In this document: one piece after another, positions 56,105 through 64,000 of the stretch
How the letters are laid out: each line of letters opens with the position of its first letter
Numbering within the stretch: position 1 is the first letter of the stretch
From: Serinus canaria
Taxonomy: Eukaryota; Chordata; Aves; Passeriformes; Fringillidae
Direction of reading: 5' to 3'
Assembly (NCBI RefSeq): GCF_022539315.1
Contig: NC_066338.1
Location: 2,666,001-2,730,000, forward strand
DNA: 64,000 bases
Made by a program: the position numbers and the translations under genes
The notes under the pieces: generated by a model
What the model saw: the letters and a program-made list of their open reading frames with translations, nothing else
What the model was told of the DNA's origin: nothing
Databases searched by the model: none

Positions 56105-57836
56105 AGGCTAACCATACCTGAGGCTGCTGTGGCTGTTATACACTTTGCATTATGGCTTAATAAGGTGAGGAATTAATGGATTTTTAACTTCCTCTGGAAG
56201 GCAGGCACATGGATTCAGAGCTATCACACACTAACTGTGTGTTTTTGGAGTATTTTAATAATGGTACTTACTGTGAGGAAATGACACTAGGGGAAACTTT
56301 CTCTCAACCCTTCACCCAGCTCTTTGAGTCTGCCCCATCAGTTTTCAAAGGGTTCAGATCCACTCTAAATGCTAATGATATCATACTGTGGTTGGTGTAG
56401 CTGATAGGCCTGTTCTATTTAGCATTCAGAGATAAGGGAAGATTAACCTGGATAACCACGCTGACACCTACCCCAGGGACAAGGGATGCTGCTGCCCCAC
56501 AGCCCACCTCAGAAATGAACCACTCAGATTGGGTTCTGGTGAAGGAGATGGGCCAGATGCTGAAGGAGTACATTTCCCCAGCTGGTGAAAACCCTCCCTC
56601 TGCCACAAAGAGAGAAAGTCTGATGGTGCAGCAGCGGAACCCACAGATGTTACAACCGTCCAGGTTCCAGCTGAACTGCAAAGGCAGTAACAGCCAGCAG
56701 CAGTCACCCCTGCAGAAACAAGGAGGTCTAAGATGAAATCAGAGCATCCAGGTAAGGATAAGAATGGAGGGCCCTCACAACCCACAGGGGAGCCAGTGGT
56801 TGAAATCATCACTGATGTACAAAAGTCCCTGTGAATGAAGTGCACAAGGACATTGTACGCCGGGGATGTGAGGCTTAAAAAACCTGGTGTTTTCGGGTCC
56901 GGGACCTTATGGGTACAGGTGTGCAACTGGATGGTGGTGAGGCAAGGAATTTGGGACCCTTGACCCAGGACTCAGGTATGAATCAGGTATTTGTATTGGA
57001 TCCAGGGTCCCTTTCCCTCAGGGAGCAGCTTTTAATGAGTGTCAGAGAGAGGCTTGTCCACAGGGAGAGAATGCAGGGGCACCACCATAGAATGTGCTAG
57101 AAGGCGCTCGAGGAAGGGATCCAACAGCTGAGAGAAGTGGCAGTATTGGAGGTACTCTTTGGGAGGGATGGACGGCATGACAATGACCCTGACAAGGTCA
57201 GGTGCACAGGGCAAATGCTGTGGAGTCTGGCAGATCTGGGGCCATGTCAATACACCACCTTCATTGCAACGATTAATGCTGATAATAACCGAGAGACAGT
57301 GGGCTCTGTCACCAACAACCTTAGAAATTGTGAGAGTATGATCAATGGCCTAATGCAGGCTCATGTCTCTGCTATGATTAAGAGCCTAGAAGAAGAGATG
57401 AGGTTGGAGGGAGGAAGAACAGTTCCCACATGGCACCAGTGCGAGTCACAGGCCCCAAAGTCACACCCCAGTCTTCCCCAGCTAGAGAGAGAGGCTACAC
57501 CCCAAGGGCTGACCTGGGGTTCTTTCTGTGTGACCATGAGGAAGACATGGGAAGGTGGGATGGGAAACCCACTTCTGTCCTGGCAGCACGGGTGTGTCAG
57601 CTCAAGGATGGAAACACTAAAGGAGGGAGTTCCACTAAAGTGAAGGTAGCCTCAGCCTCCCATGTCCAAGGTACTGGGTATGATCTGTCAGATCCCCTTG
57701 AAGGAACCTCTGCCGTGTATGCCCAGGAAAGAAATGATAACCAGGGTTAGAGGGGCCCTGCCTCTAGCTGGGAAGAGGCACAGCCAAACCAGATCTTCTG
57801 GACGGTGTGCATCTGATGGCCTGGCACATCATAGTG
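56105..57836 (+). pseudogene. gag: ERV-L gag and upstream sequence, broken
   Basis: Frames at 56909-57100 (GGEARNLGPLTQDSG) and 57137-57643 (LEVLFGRDGRHDNDPDKVRCTGQ region, then MINGLMQAHVSA) match the gag of avian class III ERVs, a particle protein. A stop at about 57098 and a change of phase near 57450 break it. It runs into an LTR at 57837 and continues beyond it at 59217. 56105-56900 is likely the 5' part of the same element but is less certain. The minus-strand piece at 1-187 is homologous. Confidence 0.82.
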
Positions 57837-59211
57837 TGTCATGGTTTGAGCTTGGCACAATGCCAGTGCTTTTATGAGAATACTTCTTTTCTTGGTATTT
57901 ACTGTGAGATGTGATTAGAGACAGAGCAGAGCAGGCTCTAACTTAAGAAAAAAAAAAAACTTTATCAACTTAAAATTACAAGGAAAAACACACAGAACAC
58001 AGGATGAAAACTTCCTAAATTTTTTTTTCTTCTTTTTACTAAATTTTTAAATTCTGTTACTACTTTTTAGATCACTCGCTCTCAGTCTATCACTACTTTT
58101 TAGATAATCAATTCTCAATTCTTCGAGAAGAGAGGAGTCTCTCTTGCACCACAGACTTCACCCTGGAAACAGTCAAAATTTTTGTGTTTCTGTGTCACGT
58201 GTGGCACTGCTTGGAGAACTTTTTGCTATCGTGACTTCTTTTTTCTATGTTCAGTGCTCTCATTACTGCAGATGGACTAGAGTTGCTTCTAGGGTTTTTC
58301 TTTTTAAGGATGCTTTGTCTAGTTCTAAAAAAGAGCACAGTCTCTCTCTTTTTGGGACACCTCTCTCCCCCAATTTCACCCCCTGGGGCTGAGGGGTCTC
58401 TTGAACAGAGATCATTTTCTTCTTTCTTCTTCGAAGACGGAGGGCACCACCACCACCCTCCTCACCTGTTGTCTCTGTTCACACACTTTCACATCACCGC
58501 ACTCTCCTGGCTCTGAGCCATTGCCTCCCCCTGGAATGCAGTCTTTGTGTTACAGGAACTCAAGGGTTCTGTCATGGCTATTTAAGAAAAAGTCTAGCCA
58601 AAGGCTACTCTATCATCTCCTCCCACCTAGGATTTTTCTCAACTTCTTTTAATGTTTTTACTTGCCTATTTTTTTGCTATTTCGCTCTATCTCCTCAACT
58701 TCAGGAAGAATCAGCATTTGCAAGGTTTCTATCATCCCAAGAAGGGTTAAAAGTCTCAGGCTCTGCCGGTTTGGTTCATGAACTCTCACGGCTGGCTGCC
58801 CTGCTGGGCACCCCCCCCCTCCCCTTCTCCTTCACGCCAGCCGCGCTATCACAGGCGCAGGCTGCTCTCTCTCTCTCTCTCCCTCCGGGGTGGGGGGAAA
58901 TGGGGGATGGCTGCCCGAAGCCCTCGCAGTGCTCTCTTCCACCCTTCGGCCCAGGCCTGGCCTACCTCCCTCCGGCCGCATGGCTCCCCTCTCCCCCCAG
59001 CTCGGAGCCGGGCAGGGGAAGGTCTGCTCTCTTCCAAGACCGGAACCCAAAGAGAGTTTTTCTTGGGAGTTCACAGCTTTTAACTCTCTGTGTTCTCAGA
59101 GGCGTATCTATGCTTTCAGTGGACAAACTAGGTGTCAATAATAAAATTTGAACACTGATTGGCAGGACTACACTATCTCAAAAAAACTTCATTTCTTCTC
59201 AAACTACGACA
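57837..59211 (-). mobile_element. Solo LTR of about 1.4 kb inserted in ERV-L
   Basis: 1375 bp with a perfect 5-bp TSD TAGTG (57832-57836 and 59212-59216). On the plus strand it starts TGTCATGGTTTGAG and ends AACTACGACA. On the minus strand TTAAAAGC near 59083 matches the TATA position of the 17231-26709 copy and GATAAAG near 57960 its poly-A signal. It is the most diverged of the three copies. Confidence 0.93.
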
Positions 59212-59216
59212 TAGTG

Positions 59217-60572
59217 ACAAATATACAATGCCTTAGTTGATACTGGTGTGCAGTGTACCCTGATACCATCAGGACAGGTTGGGGCAGAATCTGTATCCAT
59301 TGCTGGGGTGACGGGGGGATGGCAGCAATTGACCCAGTTGGGAGCCCAGGTGAGCCTGACTGGGAAGCAGTGGCAGAAACATCCTATTGTGACTGGCCCA
59401 GAGGCCCCGTGTATTCTGGGCATAGACTTCCTCCGGAATGGCTATTACAAAGAACCAAAGGGACTCAGGTGGGCTTTTGGCATAGCTCCTGTAGAGGCAG
59501 AGAACATTAAGCAGTTGAACACCTTGCCTGGACTATCAGAAAACCCATCTACAGTAGGACTCCTGAACGTGGAAGTGCAGCGAGTGCCAATTGCCACCTT
59601 GACTGTGCACCGCCATCAGTGTCAGATGAATCAAGATGCTGTGATCCCCATCCACAAAATGATCCATGAGCTGGAGAGCCAAGGGGTGGTCAGCAAAACC
59701 CACTCACCCTTCAACAGCCCCATTTGGCCTGTGTGCAAGTCTGACAGAGAATGGAGATTGACTGTGGACTATCATGGCTTGAATGAAGTGACTCCACCGC
59801 TGAGCGCTGCTGTGCTGGACATGCTGGAACTCCAGTACGAGCTGGAGTCCAAGGCAGCAAAGTGCTTTGCCACTGTTAACATTGCCAACACGTTTTTTTT
59901 TCCATTCCTCTGGAAGCAGAATGCAGGCCTCAGTTTGCTTTCACCTGGAGGGTCATGCAGTACCCCTGGAACTGACTGCCCCAGGGGTGAAAGCACAGCC
60001 CCACCATCTGCCATGGACTGATCCAGGCTGCACTGGAAAAGGGTGAGGCTCCAGAACATCTGCAGTACATCGATGACATCATTGTGTGGGGGAACACGGC
60101 AATGGAAGTATTTGAGAAAGGAGAGAGGGTCATCCAGTTTCTGCTGGAAGCTGGCTTAGCCATCAAGAAGAGCAAAGTCAAAAGACCCGCCCGAGAGATC
60201 CAGTTCCTGGGGGTAAATTGGCAAGATGGACGGTGTCAGATTCCCACTGAGGTCATCAACAAGATCAATGCAATATCTCCACCAACCAGCAAGAAGGAAA
60301 CACCAGCTTTCCTAGGTGCCATACGGTTTTGGAGAATGCACATTCTCAAGTACAGGCAGATCATGAGCCCTCTCTACCTGGTCACCCACAAGAAGAACAA
60401 TTTCCACTGGGCCCTGACCAACAACAAGCCTTTGCCCAGATCAAGCAGGAGATTGCTCATGCAGTTGCCCTTGGCCCAGTCAGGACAGGACCAGAGGTGA
60501 AGAATGTGCTCTACTCTGCAGCCAGGAACAATGGCTTGTCCTGGAGCCTTTGGCAGAAGGTGCCTGGGGAGA
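59217..60572 (+). pseudogene. pol: ERV-L protease and RT, broken
   Basis: Picks up the ERV-L frame right after the LTR. The protease has a DTG-type site near 59240 (VDTGVQCTLIPS). RT follows from about 59640 (FNSPIWPVCKS, WRLTVDYHGLNEVT), with YIDD at about 60067-60078 and GVNWQDGR near 60215. Frameshifts near 59900 and 60400 and loss of everything after about 60572 (no integrase) disable it. At the right edge ERV-L sequence passes directly into the 186-bp satellite. Confidence 0.88.
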
Positions 60573-60574
60573 CA

Positions 60575-61260
60575 TGGAATCCCACTTTGGCCATGAGCAC
60601 ATGGTTGAGGTGGATGGTTTTTCCACAGGAAAGAAAAGCACAAACTCCAAGTGTTTATGAAGAAGATGAGAGGTGGCCACCCATGGGCCAAGGCAGCCAG
60701 AGCTGTCTCTCCTGGCACCTTTCATCTGTGGAAAATCTTTGGATATAGGGATTTTTGGAGGTGGAATCTCAGTTTTGGTTGTGGTTGCCTGGAGTGGAAG
60801 AAGAGTTCTTTTCATGAGGGAAGCACAGAGCCCCAGTGTTTCAAAGGCAGATGAGAAACAGCCCTCAGAAAACCAAGGCCAGCCAGACTTGTGTCTTCTC
60901 GCAGGTTTTTTCTGGGAGAAATCCTTGGATATGGGAATGCTGGAGGTGGATTCCCAACATTGGCCATGAGGACCTAGATATGAAAGGTGCTTTTTCCCCA
61001 TAGGAAAGAAAAGCATATGGTCCCAGTGTTTCAAAGGCAGAATAGAGGTGGACTCGGGGTGGCCAAGCCAGCCAGATCTGTCTGTCCTGGCAGATTTCAT
61101 CTGGGAACAATCTGTGCATATAAGGAAAAATGGAGAAGGAATCCCAGTTTTGGCAATGGATACCTGGAAAGCGGGACAGTTCTTTCCATAGGAAGGAGAG
61201 CACAGAGCCCCAGTGCTTCAGGGGCTGATGAGAAGCAGCCCTTGACCTGCCAAGGTCATC
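60575..61260 (+). repeat. Satellite of about 186-bp units, array 3 (about 4 copies)
   Basis: Landmarks at 60629, 60818, 61004 and 61192, period 186-189 bp. Each unit has the same block order as arrays 1 and 2. Confidence 0.9.
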
Positions 61261-61309
61261 CAGACCTGTCAGGTGGCCCCGAGAAGGCCAAGCCAGTCAA
61301 ACAGTCAAG

Positions 61310-62350
61310 ACCTGTTCCATGTTCCCTGGGTTCCACGGGGCCCCACAGTATCACAATGGTCTCCTTGGTTCCATGAATCCCTGTAGTGTGACAATATTCC
61401 CCTTGTCACAATGTTCTCCTTGCTTCTGTAGAGTCACAATGGATCTTTGCTTCCATGAGGTCTTGCAATGTCACAATGGCTCCTTGCTTCTATGGCCCCA
61501 CATCTTCATCCTTGTCCCTTGGTTCCATAGGGTCCCTGAGTTTCACAACTGTCTCCTTGATCCTGTGAGGCACCAGAGTGTCACAATGGTCTCTGATTCC
61601 ATCAGGTTCCATAGTGTCACTAGGGTGTCCTTGGATCTGCATTGCCACAATGGCCCCTTGGTTCCATGAGTTCTGTACTGTCAGCAATGGATTCTTTGTT
61701 CCAAGGGGGCCTTGATGTGTCACAAGGGCTCCTTGGTTCTGTGACATTCCAAAGTGTCATGTACAGAAAATCACACTATGGAAAGCCAGTGTTCATAAAG
61801 GAGACAGAGGAGTCCTGCAACTTTATTCCAGTAAAGGGAAGGAGTCCACCAGGGCACACACCCACGGGGTTTTCTCTCTCGAGGTTCCAGAGGGTGCAGC
61901 CTCCTTTTATCCAAACTCCTGGCCACATGTTGCCCTCTTCCTGTCCCCATTGGCCAAGAGGTACTGGGAAGGTTCAGCCTTCCCAAACCAGCTGTCACAT
62001 ATTCCCCTCTTGAACCTGTCATTTTACCCCAAAGTTCATAAACTCAAGCTCGTGCAGACCCACGTGTCTGTTTCAGGAGCCAAGCTGTCTGGGCTCTGTA
62101 ATAAAGGTAATGGAGACATTAGGACCATTTCAAAGATGTTAACACCAAAACCTTCACCCATCCAAATGTCTGTAAAGAATCTTCCCTATCTATCAGTCAC
62201 AATGGACTCCTCATTTCCATGGGGCCCCACTGTGTCACAAGGGCCCCTTGGCTCCATGAGGTTCCCCAGTGTCACCCTGGTGTCCTCGGATCCACATTGT
62301 CACAACTGACCCAAAGTTCCATGAGGTTCCCCAGTGTCACCATGGTCGCT
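61310..62350 (+). repeat. Minisatellite of about 38-bp units, array 3
   Basis: Follows array 3 through the same kind of junction (GACCTGTTCC, then TTCCACGGGGCCCCACAG). Interrupted by the LTR at 61760-62197. A few more units occur at 62930-63020. Confidence 0.85.
61760..62197 (-). mobile_element. LTR in the 38-bp array
   Basis: On the minus strand from TGATAGATAGGG to TTTTCTGTACA, with GGATAAAAGGAGG near 61915 and GGAATAAAGTTGC near 61828. The flanks share GTCA (61756-61759 and 62198-62201), a 4-bp TSD as in class I ERVs. A purine run near 62000-62014 followed by TGTGACAGC suggests an alternative reading: internal 3' sequence (62000-62197) plus an LTR of 240 bp. Confidence 0.7.
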
Positions 62351-63025
62351 GTCAGAGGCTGGATGAGATCAATGTCCTCAGACACCTTGGGATGAGCTGT
62401 CAGTCAGTCACACAGTGGGGACAGCGCTGAGCCAGCCCTGACTGCCTGAGCAATCACAAATCCCACCTGGGGAGAGTCCCACAAAGGCCCAGGGGCTTAA
62501 AAACACAGAGCACAAGGTCAGCCCCTGGTATGGACCCTGCCTTCTACTGGGGTTTGGGTCTCACCCACACTGGAACCCCAGGAACTTGGAGCCATATGCG
62601 TGTCCTTCTGTCTTTCTGTCTCTCTCTTTCCTCTCCTTCTAATGCTCTTTCTATGGAACATTTTTGGGTACCTCAACAACCTAATTGTTTAAAGGTTTCC
62701 AGGTTCAATGGGCCAAGTTAATGAAGTTCCTGCTATGATAAGTGTTTTATCTTGAATTGGATGTGACATTGAATCCTTTTCCAAAGTTTCTTGGATTTTT
62801 GTACTTTGCCAGTAAAATGTTCTGTCATTTTGACGTCTTGAGAATATCTGGTTGGTATTTCTCCTCTGCACCAAACTTGAGTAAAGGAGCCTTTGGTCAC
62901 CCCCAGCATTTGAGTGTTCTGGGGTGCCAGAGCCCCGCAGGCTCCCAACAGCCTCTTGTTTCCATGAGGCCCCGCTGTGTCACTCTGGCCCTCGGTTCCC
63001 TGAGGATCTGGAGTGTCACACGGGT

Positions 63026-63450
63026 AGATGGCGTTTGTCCTTGCTGCCCCTGACATCCCCCTGCCCCACAAAGAGCCCCAAGCCAGCCGTGAGGGACAGG
63101 CCCTGCTGGCACAGGCTGGGCTCAGGGCTTGGCCTTTCTGCTTCCTGCAGCCAAGCCAGGCCTTGCTCAGCATTGCAGTTCCCTGCCCACAGCCTTGGGC
63201 TCCCTGCACTCCTGGCCTCAAGGATCTGCTCTCAGCACTCCCTGGGCAGCCTTTGGCACTCCCTGCCCTCCCTGGGGCCCAGCCGTGCTCCAAGGCACTT
63301 GGAGTTTTGCTGCTGACTCCTTGAACGGCTTCTTCATCCTTCTCTCAGTGCCTGAGGCTCCTGGACCCAGCCCCAAATCCACCGTGGGGCTGATGAAAAT
63401 ACAGAAAGCCCTCAGGAGCTCTTTGTCTCCCATCCATTGTCTTTGAGTCT
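63026..63450. repeat. GC-rich block, partial third copy
   Basis: Almost identical to 13705-14125 and 16747-17160. On the left it is fused directly to 38-bp units, and on the right it is cut by an LTR at 63453. 62351-62925 to its left holds no recognised gene. Confidence 0.88.
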
Positions 63451-63452
63451 CT

Positions 63453-64000
63453 GCTATAAATAAGAAGCTTGACTATGCCAATATTCAAGCAGCAATCAAT
63501 TTATTAATTAATATGGTAAAGTATGAGCAACACAGCGCTGGGTACAGTGGGGGCAGTTCTCCCTCCAAGTGCACACTGATAGTTGGGGCTTACAGGTATT
63601 TATAGGGGTACTCATAAGCTTTCTCAGCCATTTCTATTCCAATTTTAACTCATCAGCAGTTTCTATTTTCCAATTTTTACATCACAATTCTATACACTAT
63701 TGTGATTTACTTTTTCTCAGGATACGTCCCAAAAAGGAGGATCTCCAGATGGTGGTGGTAGTTTCTGAAATACTGATCCTGGTTTCCGCAAGAATAAAGA
63801 CAAATCCCATCAGGTGAAGTCCAGCTCCCCAGATGTGGCTCCACCTTTTTAATTACACTGACTATAAATCTCATAACAGTGATGTCCAGCTTCCCTTGGT
63901 CAAAATTATAAATCCTTGAGATGATGTTCATCTTCTTTTCTCAAGCTGTTTTTCTCTGTTTTGTTAAGGCATGAGATAAGCATATTTCCTTTATATATTA
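63453..64000 (-). mobile_element. LTR, truncated by the window end
   Basis: The minus strand shows CCCTATAAATACC near 63600 and TTAATAAATTG near 63505, ending CTTATTTATAGCA at 63453. The order marks an LTR. Its start or internal sequence lies at or beyond the window edge. Confidence 0.6.

Overview
The window reads as bird nuclear DNA, most likely from a passerine. The evidence is: CR1 LINE fragments; an olfactory receptor (OR) of the avian OR14-like (gamma-c) type; a MROH (maestro HEAT-like repeat) gene of the kind multiplied in songbirds; and many endogenous retrovirus (ERV) pieces of classes I, II and III. It is repeat-dominated, has two 500-N gaps (14690-15189 and 49173-49672), and holds little ordinary coding sequence. 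The ERV density would fit a W chromosome, a subtelomere or an OR cluster, but I cannot tell which from sequence alone.

Layout. 1-8 kb: ERV class I and II LTRs and a decayed pol, then AT-rich DNA. 7.9-10.7 kb: minus-strand env with its 3' LTR, itself split by another LTR. 11-17 kb and 26.7-27.2 kb: a duplicated unit made of an OR gene, its 3' flank, a minus-strand CR1 and a GC-rich block. Inside the second GC-rich block sits a four-level nest: an LTR of about 1.3 kb (17231-26709) holds an env-less class II provirus (17987-26141), whose integrase region holds a solo LTR (24312-24699). Target-site duplications (TSDs) are visible at every level. 27.2-28.7 kb: CpG-rich and short tandem repeats. 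28.8-34.4 kb: two 720-bp inverted arms around a composite satellite. 36.6-39.4 kb: OR pseudogene plus CR1. 39.4-42.4 kb: LTRs, including an alpharetrovirus-like LTR with a tRNA-Trp-type primer site. 44.5-48.2 kb: second composite satellite with LTR insertions. 49.7-52.5 kb: eight complete exons of a MROH-like gene on the minus strand, running into the gap. 55.6-56.1 kb: last two exons of a second MROH-like gene. 56.9-60.6 kb: ERV-L gag/pro/pol split by a 1.4-kb LTR. 60.6-63.4 kb: third composite satellite and a third GC-block copy. The window ends in an LTR.

The only clearly intact host coding sequence is the MROH-like gene, and it is incomplete because of the gap. All ERV reading frames carry stops, frameshifts, truncations or insertions. 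The most unusual structure is the composite satellite: tandem units of about 186 bp pass through a conserved junction into units of about 38 bp. This occurs in at least three places in the same orientation.
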